Shown piece by piece: positions 41,888-51,122 of a stretch of 64,000 bases of DNA. A program made the translations under genes and the position numbers. The notes beneath the pieces are model-generated. The model did not search any database, was not told where the DNA came from, and saw only the letters and a list, made by a program, of their open reading frames with translations. Position 1 is the stretch's first letter; each line of letters starts with the position of its first letter. This DNA comes from Niveispirillum sp943370215 (GTDB lineage: Bacteria; Pseudomonadota; Alphaproteobacteria; Azospirillales; Azospirillaceae). Where the stretch lies: positions 62,001 through 126,000 of the forward strand of contig CALRQC020000010.1 of NCBI GenBank assembly GCA_943370215.1, written 5' to 3'.

Positions 41888-42958
41888 ATGCGACGTTTCG
41901 AATTAATGATGTGGGCCATCCTGGTTGCATCGATTTGCGGCTTTCCGGCGATCGCGCAAGAGACCAGCCGCCCGCGGGTGGTTCATTACATACCGCCAAA
42001 GATAATCTCGCCCTGTGGTGCGCGTGCCTTTGGCGCGAATGATCTTCGGCAGGAGAGGGAGGGCTGGGTCAATTTACGCTTTACTGTCAAAAAAGATGGA
42101 ACCGTGGTGGATCCGGAAGTCATCAGTGCCTTTGGTGGCAAGAATTATGGCGCGGCTGCCCTGGAATGGCTGGCGAATTGTAAGGTGGAACCGGCAAAGC
42201 AAGATGGCGTGGCGATCGATCAGGTCGATTTTGTCAGGTCATTTTTCTTCAGTATTGATGATATTGAAAAGGGGGGAAGCCCCCGCGTCCGCACCCAGAT
42301 GCGGGAATTTGGGGAATTGATTGATGCCAAGCAGTTCGATGCGGCGTCAGCCGCGTTGGACAAGGCCGAAAAAGACTGTAGAACCCTGTATGAAATCGCG
42401 CATCTGATGTGGAGCCGGGCAGTGCTGCAGGCACGCCGCGGCAACCACGAAACGGCGCGCCTCTATCTTAACCAGACGGGACATTTGAAGACCTATATGG
42501 AGCCGTCCGATCAGAGCCGTCTCGACCGCATGAAATTGCGCATGGAGATGTTATCTCTGCATGTCGTCGCGGCGGAATTTACGGCCGATCACATCCCGGA
42601 CCTGGGCCAGCGGGAAGGGGATGATGAGTTGAAAGAGGTGCTGGCGAAACTGAAAGCCGCCAGCGTGGACGAGCCGATATGGGATGTGGAGGGACAAATT
42701 CCCCGCGACTGCCCGGAATATGTCTGCGGTCGCGTACCAACCTGGGAATATAAACCACTCCACCGCACCATTTCGCTTGATGGCATAGCGGGAAATCTGT
42801 CCCTGGTGGAAATAGTTTGCCAAAGTAAAAAGGCAAAGATGGAGCCCAAGCCCAATGTGACCTGGACCATTCCAGCAAGCTGGCAATCATGCAGCATCCG
42901 CGTGACCGGGGAACCGGGGGCCCGTTTCACCCTGGTGGATGAAAAGGCGCCTTCTTAG
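41888..42958 (+). CDS. TonB C-terminal-domain protein with signal peptide
   Basis: A 356-residue exported protein. It begins with a signal peptide (MRRFELMMWAILVASICGFPAIAQ, cleaved after AQ) and then shows a TonB-type C-terminal fold placed near the N-terminus (GWVNLRFTVKKDGTVVDPEVISAFGGKNYGAAALEWLANCKVEPAKQDG). The rest is helical with TPR-like character (residues about 150-230) and a C-terminal beta domain with paired Cys. It is on the opposite strand from the pse operon and may be unrelated to it. The start has AGGATGGGAC before the ATG. Confidence 0.75.
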   Translation: MRRFELMMWAILVASICGFPAIAQETSRPRVVHYIPPKIISPCGARAFGANDLRQEREGWVNLRFTVKKDGTVVDPEVISAFGGKNYGAAALEWLANCKVEPAKQDGVAIDQVDFVRSFFFSIDDIEKGGSPRVRTQMREFGELIDAKQFDAASAALDKAEKDCRTLYEIAHLMWSRAVLQARRGNHETARLYLNQTGHLKTYMEPSDQSRLDRMKLRMEMLSLHVVAAEFTADHIPDLGQREGDDELKEVLAKLKAASVDEPIWDVEGQIPRDCPEYVCGRVPTWEYKPLHRTISLDGIAGNLSLVEIVCQSKKAKMEPKPNVTWTIPASWQSCSIRVTGEPGARFTLVDEKAPS

Positions 42959-42965
42959 TCGAAAG

Positions 42966-42991
42966 GGCCCCCTTTCTGTGGAAAGGGGGCC
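42966..42991. terminator. Hairpin between convergent TonB-domain gene and lumazine synthase gene
   Basis: Perfect 11-bp stem ggccccctttc/gaaagggggcc with a tgtg loop, seven bases after the TonB-domain stop and 13 before the ribH2 stop. Neither side has a strong T tract, but on the minus strand the arm is followed by ccctttcg. It is the only hairpin separating the two genes. Confidence 0.65.
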
Positions 42992-43003
42992 GCAATGGAT
43001 GGG

Positions 43004-43474
43004 TCAGGGCTGCGGCAGCTTTGCCAGTGCCGCCACGGTGCTGGCGCAGGCGACGGCTGCTTCCTGGCCCTTTTTCACGAAATGATCGCGGAAGAAGCCG
43101 GTATGCACATCATGTTCGTGGAAATGATGCGGCGTCAGCACGGCGGAAAATACCGGCACGCCGGTATCCAGTTGCACGCGCATCAAGCCGTCGATCACGG
43201 CCGATGCCACGAAATCATGCCGGTAGATGCCGCCATCGACCACGAATCCGGCAGCGACGATGCCGGCATAGCGCCCGCTGCGGGCCAGTTTCAGCGCGTG
43301 CAGGGGGATTTCAAAGGCGCCCGGCACCTCGAACAGGTCGACATTGCCGGCGGGAATGCCCAGATCGCCGATGCTGGCCAGGAAACTGTCGCGTGCATTA
43401 TCGACAATATCGCGGTGCCAGCAGGATTGGATGAAGGCGATGCGGGTAGTGGGGGAAAAATGGAACTGATTCAT
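43004..43474 (-). CDS. ribH2: 6,7-dimethyl-8-ribityllumazine synthase, type II (RibH2)
   Basis: A 156-residue lumazine synthase clearly different from the copy at 13702. It has the type II pattern described for Brucella and rhizobia: QSCWHRDIVDNARDSFL, FEVPGAFEIPLHALKLA, GFVVDGGIYRHDFVASAVIDGLMRVQLDTGVPVFSAVLTPHHFHEHD. The ATG at 43474 follows AGGAAG. The open frame extends upstream but passes through the FMN riboswitch and is not coding. Regulation by FMN is therefore expected. Type II enzymes are decameric and differ in flavin binding; the reason for having two is not known here. Confidence 0.95.
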   Translation of the reverse strand: MNQFHFSPTTRIAFIQSCWHRDIVDNARDSFLASIGDLGIPAGNVDLFEVPGAFEIPLHALKLARSGRYAGIVAAGFVVDGGIYRHDFVASAVIDGLMRVQLDTGVPVFSAVLTPHHFHEHDVHTGFFRDHFVKKGQEAAVACASTVAALAKLPQP

Positions 43475-43800
43475 GGTCTTCCTTTCTGGACCAGAATCAG
43501 GGCATGGCGGCAGCGTCAGGGCCCGGCCCCTCTGGGCCGCCCCCTGGCATTGCCGGTCCTCTTTCATCCGGACTGTAACCGTCGGCCCCGGAATTTCACC
43601 GGATCTGCTGACCCCGGCCGGGTGGCCGGGCGCTCGCGGGCTGTACCGCCGGTGGGGACTTTCACCCCGCCCTGAGAGACAGCGACACCCGGACTGGATG
43701 CCGCTGATGCCGCGATAGCAGGAAGTGCCGGCAGGCGCAATATCCAAACAACAGATGTCCGTTGTGGGAACGAAAAATTTCCCGATCAACATGGTAGGAA
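43475..43800 (-). other. Leader region of ribH2
   Basis: The 326 bases between ribH2 and the pseC stop have no gene. They contain the FMN riboswitch (43553-43680), a GC-rich hairpin between it and the ribosome binding site, and an AT-richer part at 43735-43800 that should carry the promoter (for example ttcgttcccacaacgg read on the minus strand). Confidence 0.6.
43553..43680 (-). promoter_or_regulatory. FMN riboswitch (RFN element) upstream of ribH2
   Basis: On the minus strand the sequence follows the RFN consensus in order: gggcggggtgaaagtcccca, ccggcggt, agcccgcgagc, ggtcagcagatccggtgaaa, ttccggggccgacggtta, cagtccggatgaaagagga. These blocks form the known six-helix FMN aptamer. Downstream, toward ribH2, is a GC-rich hairpin (ggcccagaggggcc, about 43521-43541) that could be the expression platform. 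FMN binding would reduce ribH2 expression. Confidence 0.95.
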
Positions 43801-45015
43801 TTAGTCCGGCATTATGCCGCTGACGGCTGCCACCACCCGATCCAGATCGGCCAGCGACATGCCAGCATAGAGCGGCAGCGAGAGGCATTGATCATACCAG
43901 CCCGCCGCCCCGGCCAGTTCCAGCGCGCCGTAACGTTGCTGGTAATAGGGCTGGCGATGCACGGGGATGTAATGCACCTGCGACCCAATCCCCAGCGCCC
44001 GCAGCCGGGCCATGAAGGCGCTGCGATCCAGGCCCAGGCTGGCGAAATCCAACCGCACGGGATAGAGGTGCCAGCCCGGCTCCGCCCCCGCCACCCGCGC
44101 CACCGGCAGCAGGCGGGGGGCCAGGGGGGCAAAGGCGGCGTCATAAAGCGCCACCAGCCTGCGCCGCGCGGTCAGGAAATGCGCCAGCTTGTCCAATTGG
44201 GAGCGGCCGAGGGCGGCCTGGATATCGGTCATCCGGTAATTGAAACCGATCTCCGGCATTTCATAATACCAGGGGTTGGGCCTTCCATCGGCCCCGGTGG
44301 CGGCGGCCCCATCCTGAAAGGCACTGGCATCGCGCACCATGCCATGGCTGACCAGCCGGCGCAGCCTTGCGGCCAGCGCATCGTCGTTGGTGGTCACCAT
44401 CCCGCCTTCACCGGTGGCCAGGGTCTTCACCGGGTGGAAGGAAAAACAGGCCATGGCGGCGCGGTCGCAGGCGCCCACCGCCACCATCGCCCCATCGCGG
44501 CCGGGCAGGCGGGTGCCGATGGCGTGGCAGGCATCCTCCACCAGGGTCAGCCCGCGTTCGGTGGCCAGATCGGCCAGCCCCGCCAGATCGGCGGGCTGGC
44601 CAGCCAGATGCACCGGGATGATGGCGCGCACCCGCCAGCCCTTTGCCTCTGCCCGTGCGATGGCGGCTTCCGCATCGGCCCGGCGCATCAGGCCGGTTTG
44701 CGGGTCGACATCGGTAAAAGCCACCTCCGCCCCGACATAGCGGGCGGCATTGGCGGTGGCCAGAAAGGTGATGCTGGGCACCAGTACCGCATCCCCCGGC
44801 CCGATCCCCAGCGCCAGCAGGGCCAGATGCAGCGCCGCCGTGCCATTGGCACAGGCGATGGCATGTCTGGCCCCCATCTGTGCGGCAAAGGCCAATTCAA
44901 ACCAGCCGACCTGCGGCCCCTGGGTCAGCCAGTCGCCCCGCAGCACCTGGGTGACGGCCTCAATATCCGCCTCATCCAGATATTGTTTTCCATACGGAAT
45001 GAAACCGCCGCTCAT
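43801..45015 (-). CDS. pseC: UDP-4-amino-4,6-dideoxy-N-acetyl-beta-L-altrosamine transaminase
   Basis: PLP-dependent DegT/DnrJ/EryC1-type aminotransferase, second step of pseudaminic acid synthesis. The PLP Lys is in CFSFHPVKTLATGEGGMV. Other landmarks are IPYGKQYLDEADIEAVTQVLRGDWLTQGP near the N-terminus and MPEIGFNYRMTDIQAALG. The 404-residue form starts at ATG 45015, which overlaps the pseB stop (ATGA); an in-frame N-terminal extension upstream is not coding. With pseB it makes the first two pathway steps. Confidence 0.95.
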   Translation of the reverse strand: MSGGFIPYGKQYLDEADIEAVTQVLRGDWLTQGPQVGWFELAFAAQMGARHAIACANGTAALHLALLALGIGPGDAVLVPSITFLATANAARYVGAEVAFTDVDPQTGLMRRADAEAAIARAEAKGWRVRAIIPVHLAGQPADLAGLADLATERGLTLVEDACHAIGTRLPGRDGAMVAVGACDRAAMACFSFHPVKTLATGEGGMVTTNDDALAARLRRLVSHGMVRDASAFQDGAAATGADGRPNPWYYEMPEIGFNYRMTDIQAALGRSQLDKLAHFLTARRRLVALYDAAFAPLAPRLLPVARVAGAEPGWHLYPVRLDFASLGLDRSAFMARLRALGIGSQVHYIPVHRQPYYQQRYGALELAGAAGWYDQCLSLPLYAGMSLADLDRVVAAVSGIMPD

Positions 45016-46052
45016 GCCGGCCGTTCCAGCAGCGGGCGCAACGTCTCCGGCGTCAACCATTCCGGGTTCGTATCGGATCGGTAGGAGAAACCATCCGGCA
45101 CCGGCACCGCACCCTGCTTGGTATAGGGCGCGCGGTCCCACCAGTTGAAGGCTGGTTCGATAACGTAACGATCCGGCAATTCCACGGTCTGGCGGGCATC
45201 ATCCTCGGTGATCATGATTTCATGCAGCTTCTCGCCCGGCCGGATGCCCACCACCTTGTGCGGCAAAGCGGGGGCCATGGTGCGGGCCAGATCGACGATC
45301 CGCATGGAAGGGATCTTGGGCACGAAAATTTCCCCCCCCTGCATCATGCCGAAGCAGGAGGCGACGAATGACACCCCCTTGTCCAGGGTGATCCAGAAGC
45401 GGGTCATCCGCTCATCGGTGATGGGCAGATGGGACGCCCCTTCCTCAATCAGCTTGCGGAAGAAGGGCACCACGCTGCCGCGTGAGCCCACCACATTGCC
45501 ATAGCGCACGGCGCAGAAGCGCGTGCCGACGGAGCCGGACAGGTTGTTGGAGGCAACGAAAATCTTGTCCGATGCCAGTTTGGAGGCACCATAAAGGTTG
45601 ATCGGGCTGGCCGCCTTGTCGGTGGACAGCGCCACCACCCGCTTCACCTTGTTATAAATCGCGGCGTGCACGACATTTTCCGCCCCATTGATATTGGTGC
45701 GGATACATTCCAGCGGATTATATTCGGCCGTCGGCACATGTTTCAGCGCAGCGGCGTGGACAACATAGTCGATTTCCCGCATCGCCATGTCCAGCCGCTG
45801 CTGGTCGCGTACATCGCCGATGAAAAAGCGCAGCACATCGCGATTATCCAGATCGGCGAATTGCTGCTGCATCTCATATTGCTTGAACTCATCGCGGGAG
45901 AAGATGACCAGCCGGCGCGGCTGGGTCTGGGTCAGCAGATAGCGGGCAAAGCGCCGGCCGAACGAACCGGTCCCCCCGGTGATCATGATGGACGCACCCT
46001 TGAACAGGGCGGCGGGGTTGCTGGCGGTGGCGATCATGCCGGGCGCTTCCAT
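45012..46052 (-). CDS. pseB: UDP-N-acetylglucosamine 4,6-dehydratase (inverting)
   Basis: First step of pseudaminic acid synthesis, acting on UDP-GlcNAc. The NADP loop is MITGGTGSFGRRFARYLL, and the catalytic Lys and Asp regions are HAAALKHVPTAEYNPLECIRTNINGAENV and STDKAASPINLYGASKLASDK. The 346-residue length is close to known PseB. Two starts (46052 and 46037, MIATAS) are possible. It is translated with pseC and stands divergently from the giant TPR-glycosyltransferase-like gene, sharing a 147-base promoter region. Confidence 0.95.
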   Translation of the reverse strand: MEAPGMIATASNPAALFKGASIMITGGTGSFGRRFARYLLTQTQPRRLVIFSRDEFKQYEMQQQFADLDNRDVLRFFIGDVRDQQRLDMAMREIDYVVHAAALKHVPTAEYNPLECIRTNINGAENVVHAAIYNKVKRVVALSTDKAASPINLYGASKLASDKIFVASNNLSGSVGTRFCAVRYGNVVGSRGSVVPFFRKLIEEGASHLPITDERMTRFWITLDKGVSFVASCFGMMQGGEIFVPKIPSMRIVDLARTMAPALPHKVVGIRPGEKLHEIMITEDDARQTVELPDRYVIEPAFNWWDRAPYTKQGAVPVPDGFSYRSDTNPEWLTPETLRPLLERPA

Positions 46053-46199
46053 GGGCGTGGCGGGCGGTGGGGTCGGGGGAGAGTCTAACCAGTTTATCCA
46101 GCCGGGTTAAGCATTTCCGGTCAATGCGGGGTTGGTGTGGGGCTGGGGGCTGGGCTAGACTGCTGTTCGCGCCACGGCCGACACTGAACCGGACCCGGA

Positions 46200-49100
46200 A
46201 TGGACCCGAAAAACAATGTGAAAGCCGACTCGCCGGCTGCCCTGCTGGACCGGGCGATTGCCCTGCATCAGGCGGGCGATGCGGCCGGGGCCATCCGGCA
46301 CTACCGGTCCTATCTGGCGCAACGGCCGGGCGACTTGCAGGCCAGCCATTTGCTGGGGCTGGCCCTGTGGCAGGGGGGGGAACAGACGGAAGGGCTGGCA
46401 CTGGTGGCCGACGCGGCGGAGAAGGCGCCGGGTGCGGCCAGCATCCAGAATAATTATGGCGGCCTGTTGAAGGCCGTGGGCCGGTACCGGGAGGCGGAAC
46501 GCGCCTTTCGCCGGGCGCTGGCGGCCAAGGCGGATTTTGCCGATGGCTGGAGCAATCTGGCGGCAGTGCTGATCGATTTGGGCCGCCCGGCCGATGCTGT
46601 GGCCGCCGGACGGCGTGCCACCGCGCTGGCCCCAACGGCGGCGGGGGGCTGGGCCAATCTGGGTGTAGCACTGCTGGAATGCGGCCGGGTGGGGGAGGCG
46701 GAGCAGTGCCAGCGCCGCGCCATCGCCCTGGCCCCCGGGCTGGCCGTTGCCCATGCCAATCTGGGCACGCTGCTGCGGCTGAATGGTCAGGTTCAGGCGG
46801 CGGTTGATTGTTTTGAGACCGCAACAAGGCTTGATCCCAGCCAGCCCGTGGCGCGGTTGAATCTGGGGCTGGACCATCTGGCCCATGGCCGGTTGGGGGT
46901 CGGCTGGGATTTCTATGCCGACCGGTTCCGCGCCGGGCATCGCACACCGGCTGCCGCCTTGCCCTTGCCGCTGTGGCAGGGGGAGCCGCTGGCCGGCCGG
47001 CGGCTGTTGATCCGCCCCGAACAGGGGCTGGGGGATGAGATCATGTTTGCCAGCGCCGTGCCTGATCCGGCCCGGCTGGGTGGCGCCATCATCCTGGAAC
47101 TGGATGCACGGTTGGTGCCGCTGGCCGCCCGCGCCCGGCCGGATATCCAGGTGGTACCCGCAGGACAGGCGGTGGCGGCGGATTGTCAGGTGGCGGCCGG
47201 CGATCTGGCCGGGCTGCTGTCGCGCGATCTGGGCGGCTTCACCGGTCGGCCCTGGTTGACAGCCGATGCGGATGCGGTGGCCGCTTGGCGCCAACGGCTG
47301 GCGGCCTTTGCCCCCGGCCAGTTGCGGATCGGTTTCTGCTGGCGCAGCGGGCTGTTGAGCGCCGGCCGGCTGGACATGTATAGCCGGCTGCAGGATTGGG
47401 CACCGTTATTTGCCTTGCCGGGTATCTGCTGGGTGCCGCTGCAATATGATCTGGCGGAGCCGGCAACGGCGGCGGAACTGGCCAGGGCTGGCCAGCATTT
47501 TGCCACGCCCGACGCGCTGGGGGCGCCCCTGGACCTGCGCCGTGATCAAGCGGGCGTGGCCGCCCTGATGGGGGCCCTGGATCTGGTGATCAGCGCTGGC
47601 ACGGCGGTGGCGGAACTGGCCGGGGCCCTGGGTGTGCCGGTCTGGCGGTTCGGCAGTGCCGATGACTGGACCCGGCTGGGTACCGGGGTGCGCCCCTGGT
47701 ATGGCGCCATGCGCCTGTTCCCCAGCCCGCCGGGCGCCCCGGCCTCTGCCGCCATCCCGGGCCTGGTGCGGGCGCTGGCGGGCTTGCGGAACGGCGTTGA
47801 GAAAGTGCAGGCCCCCGCCGCGCCGCCCTCGCTGGAAGAAAGCGTTGTGGCCCACCGGGCGGGCGATCTGCGCCGGGCGGAGGCGGGTTACCGCGCCGTG
47901 CTGGCGGCCGCGCCGGGGGAGGTGGATGCCGCGCATCTGCTGGCGCTGGTGCTGTTGCAGGATGGTCGGGCATCGGAAGCCCTGGGTTTTGTCGATCAGG
48001 CCCTGGCCGGCGATCCCGATTTCGCCAATGCCCATAATTCGCGCGGCAGCATCCTGAAGGCAATGGGGCGGTTAGGAGAGGCGGCAACGGCGTTCCGCCA
48101 GTCCCTGGCCCTGCGGCCGGATCAGGCGGAAGCCTGGGCCAATCTGGGCGCGACCTTGACGCAACTGCGCCGCCCGACCGATGCCATCGCAGCACTCCGC
48201 CGGGCCTTGGCCCTGCGGCCGGATTATCCGCGCGCCCTGGCCTCCCTGGCCACCGCCTGGCGGGCCATGGGTGAACCGGCAGTGGCGGTGGAGGCCAGCC
48301 GGCAGGCGCTGGCCTTGGACCCGACCCTGGCCGATGCCTGGAGCGATCTGGGCTTGGGGCTGGCGGCGCTGGGGGAAACGGCGGAGGGGCTGGCCTGTCA
48401 GGAAAAGGCGCTGGCGGCCGATCCCGGCCATGCCGAAGCGGCCATCAACCTTGCCACCCTGCTGGCCAGCATCGGCCAGCCGGTGGCGGCCCGGGCGGCG
48501 GCGGCGCGTGCCCTGGCCATCCGCCCCGGCGACCCGCGTGCCCGCTATAGTCTGGGGCTGCTGCAACTGGCCGCCGGCGATCCGTTGGCCGGCTGGGCGG
48601 GCTATGAGGAGCGCTTTGCCTGCGGGGAGGTGCGGGGCACGCCTGATCTGCCTCTGCCGTTTTGGCAGGGGGAGCCGCTGGCCGGCCGCCGCCTGCTGGT
48701 ACAGCGGGAACAGGGGCTGGGCGATGAGATCATGTTTGCCAGCCTGTTCGGGCACCTCACGCGGCTCGACGGGCCGGTGACGGTGGAGGCCGATCCCCGC
48801 CTGCTGCCCCTGCTGGCCCGCCGCTGGCCGGCTCTGCGCTTTGTGGCGGCCGGCCAGCCGGAGGAGCAGGATTTGCGCGTGGCGGCGGGCAGCCTGCCCG
48901 GCCTGCTGGCCCCCGATCCAGCCGGTTGGGACGGGGCGGCCTTTCTGGCACCGCGCCCCGATCTGGCTTCCCGCTGGCGGGACCGGCTGGCCGCCCTGCC
49001 GCCGGGCCTGCGCGTCGGCCTGTGCTGGCGCAGCCAGCTTTATACCGGGGACCGGGCGGGCGGTTACACGATGCTGACCGACTGGCTGCCCTTGTTCCGG

Positions 49101-51122
49101 TTGCCCGGCGTGCAGGTGGTGAACCTGCAATATGATGATGCGAGGCAGGAGATCGACCAGTTGGCCCGCCACCATGGGGTGCGCCCCCATGGCTGGGACG
49201 ATCTGGACATGAAGAATGACCAGGAGGGGGTGGCCGCCCTGATCGCCGGGCTGGATCTGGTCATCACTGCCCCCACGGCGGTGGGGGAACTGGCCGGCGC
49301 GCTGGGCGTGCCGGTCTGGCGCCTGTCGGAACGGACCGACTGGTCCCGGTTGGGAACGGGTGTGCGGCCCTGGTTTGCCGTGATGAACATCGCCACCGTG
49401 CCGCCACGCACGGCGGTGGCGGCGCAGGTGCCGGCGGTGGTGGCGCGGCTGGCAGCCCTGCTGAAGGGGGTGGCCCCTGATCCGGATCAGGCCTTGCGCG
49501 CCGGCATTGCCCGGCAGAGCGGCGGCGATCCGGCCGGCTCCATGGCGCATTACCGCGCCGTGCTGGCCCAGCAACCGGACCATCCGGTCGCCCTGCACCT
49601 GTTGGGGCTGGCCCATCACCAGCAAGGACAAGGGGCAGAGGGCCTGCCGCTGATCGAACGGGCGGTGGCTTTGGCCCCCGACTATGCCGCTGCCTGGGGC
49701 AATCTGGGCAACCTGTATCAGGTGCTCAACGACCCGGCCGCGGCAGAGGGGGCCTTGCGTCAGGCCCTGGCACTGCGGCCGGATTCCGCGGAAAACTGGA
49801 CCAATCTGGGCAATGCGCTGCGTCAGCAGCATCGGCTGCCCGAGGCCGTGGCCGCCCATGACCGGGCGGTAGCGCTGCGGCCGGACTGGCCCGTCGGCCA
49901 TGCCAACCGCGCCGCCGCCTTCAAGGAGATGGAGCGGCCGGGCGAAGCCGCCCGCGATTTCCAGCGCGCGCTGGAACTGGGCGGGGACACGGCGCTGAAT
50001 TTTGCTGGTTTGGCCGATGTGCGTCGTCAGGTGGGCAACCTGCCGGAAGCGGCAGCGGCCCTGCGCCAAGCCATCCATCGGGTTCCCGGTGATGCAGAGC
50101 TGTGGAACCAGTTGGGCCAGTTGGCACAGGCGATGGATGACCGGCCGGCATCCATGCGGTGTTATGACAGGGCGTTGGCCCTTGATGCGGGCCTGGACAG
50201 CGCCCGGCACAATCGCGGAATGCTGGCTTTGCGTCAGGGCGATCTGGCCAAAGGGTGGGACGGTTACGCCGCGCGCTATCGCGCCAATGCCGTGGTGCAG
50301 GGTAGGGCCTGCGATATCCCGGTTTGGCAGGGGGAGCCGCTGGCTGGCCGGCGGTTGTTGGTGTGGGGGGAACAGGGGCTGGGCGACCATCTGCTGTTCG
50401 CCGCCCTTTATCCGGCCTTGGCGGCGCTGGATGGGCCGGTGATATTGGAATGTGATGCAAGGTTGGTGGGGCTGTTCAGCCGCGCCTTCCCCTGGGCACT
50501 GGTGCGGCCGGTGCAATCGGGGCCGATGCAGGCCGATTGCCAGATCGCGGCGGGCGATCTGGCCGGGTTGTTCTGGCGGCATCTGGGGGATCAGCCGTTG
50601 CTACCCTATCTGCGGCCCGATAGCGCGCTGGTTTCGACGTGGCGGGAGCGGCTGGCGGGGCTGGGGCCGGGCCTGAAGGTCGGCCTCTGCTGGCGGTCCA
50701 GCAGGCTGACGGCGGCGCGCAGCAGTTCCTATGTCAGCATGGCGCAAATGGCCCCGCTGGCCGCCATACCCGGCATCATTCTGGTGAATTTGCAGATGGG
50801 GCTGGGCACGGCAGAGCGGGCGGCGGGGGAAGCCGCAGGCGTGCGCCCGCATTGTTTTGACGAACTGGATTTAAAGGATGATCTGGAAGGGCAGGCGGCC
50901 CTGATCGCCGGGCTGGATCTTGTGATTACCGCCCCCACGGCGGTGGGGGAACTGGCGGGGGCGGTCGGCACGCCGGTCTGGCGGCTGATCGGGGCGGATT
51001 GGACCTGCCTGGGCACTGGCGTGCGCCCCTGGTTCAACGCCATGCGCCTGCTGCACCCGCAGCCGGCGCGCGCCGTAACCGCCGCCGCCCGGCTGCTGCG
51101 CCGTCTGTCGCCGGGGGGTTAG
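46200..51122 (+). CDS. Triplicated TPR/glycosyltransferase-like giant protein
   Basis: A 1640-residue protein made of three modules of about 550 residues (about 1-540, 541-1090, 1091-1640). Each has TPRs (for example ALHQAGDAAGAIRHYRSYL, AHRAGDLRRAEAGYRAVL, RQSGGDPAGSMAHYRAVL) and then a GT-B-like domain beginning WQGEPLAGRRLL at about 260, 824 and 1378 and ending DLVI(S/T)A(G/P)TAVGELAGA(L/V)G at about 460, 1017 and 1573. The closest single-copy relative is at 30159-32081. Each domain has the same short EQGLGDEIMFA-type motif. It is divergent from pseB; glycosylation of flagellin or another surface protein is inferred. A run of eight G at 46373-46380 lies early in the frame. Confidence 0.85.
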   Translation: MDPKNNVKADSPAALLDRAIALHQAGDAAGAIRHYRSYLAQRPGDLQASHLLGLALWQGGEQTEGLALVADAAEKAPGAASIQNNYGGLLKAVGRYREAERAFRRALAAKADFADGWSNLAAVLIDLGRPADAVAAGRRATALAPTAAGGWANLGVALLECGRVGEAEQCQRRAIALAPGLAVAHANLGTLLRLNGQVQAAVDCFETATRLDPSQPVARLNLGLDHLAHGRLGVGWDFYADRFRAGHRTPAAALPLPLWQGEPLAGRRLLIRPEQGLGDEIMFASAVPDPARLGGAIILELDARLVPLAARARPDIQVVPAGQAVAADCQVAAGDLAGLLSRDLGGFTGRPWLTADADAVAAWRQRLAAFAPGQLRIGFCWRSGLLSAGRLDMYSRLQDWAPLFALPGICWVPLQYDLAEPATAAELARAGQHFATPDALGAPLDLRRDQAGVAALMGALDLVISAGTAVAELAGALGVPVWRFGSADDWTRLGTGVRPWYGAMRLFPSPPGAPASAAIPGLVRALAGLRNGVEKVQAPAAPPSLEESVVAHRAGDLRRAEAGYRAVLAAAPGEVDAAHLLALVLLQDGRASEALGFVDQALAGDPDFANAHNSRGSILKAMGRLGEAATAFRQSLALRPDQAEAWANLGATLTQLRRPTDAIAALRRALALRPDYPRALASLATAWRAMGEPAVAVEASRQALALDPTLADAWSDLGLGLAALGETAEGLACQEKALAADPGHAEAAINLATLLASIGQPVAARAAAARALAIRPGDPRARYSLGLLQLAAGDPLAGWAGYEERFACGEVRGTPDLPLPFWQGEPLAGRRLLVQREQGLGDEIMFASLFGHLTRLDGPVTVEADPRLLPLLARRWPALRFVAAGQPEEQDLRVAAGSLPGLLAPDPAGWDGAAFLAPRPDLASRWRDRLAALPPGLRVGLCWRSQLYTGDRAGGYTMLTDWLPLFRLPGVQVVNLQYDDARQEIDQLARHHGVRPHGWDDLDMKNDQEGVAALIAGLDLVITAPTAVGELAGALGVPVWRLSERTDWSRLGTGVRPWFAVMNIATVPPRTAVAAQVPAVVARLAALLKGVAPDPDQALRAGIARQSGGDPAGSMAHYRAVLAQQPDHPVALHLLGLAHHQQGQGAEGLPLIERAVALAPDYAAAWGNLGNLYQVLNDPAAAEGALRQALALRPDSAENWTNLGNALRQQHRLPEAVAAHDRAVALRPDWPVGHANRAAAFKEMERPGEAARDFQRALELGGDTALNFAGLADVRRQVGNLPEAAAALRQAIHRVPGDAELWNQLGQLAQAMDDRPASMRCYDRALALDAGLDSARHNRGMLALRQGDLAKGWDGYAARYRANAVVQGRACDIPVWQGEPLAGRRLLVWGEQGLGDHLLFAALYPALAALDGPVILECDARLVGLFSRAFPWALVRPVQSGPMQADCQIAAGDLAGLFWRHLGDQPLLPYLRPDSALVSTWRERLAGLGPGLKVGLCWRSSRLTAARSSSYVSMAQMAPLAAIPGIILVNLQMGLGTAERAAGEAAGVRPHCFDELDLKDDLEGQAALIAGLDLVITAPTAVGELAGAVGTPVWRLIGADWTCLGTGVRPWFNAMRLLHPQPARAVTAAARLLRRLSPGG

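Noticed and set aside
43475..43888. Long upstream extension of the type II lumazine synthase reading frame
   Set aside because: It runs through the FMN riboswitch and into pseC on the same strand; the real start is the ATG at 43474 with a good ribosome binding site.
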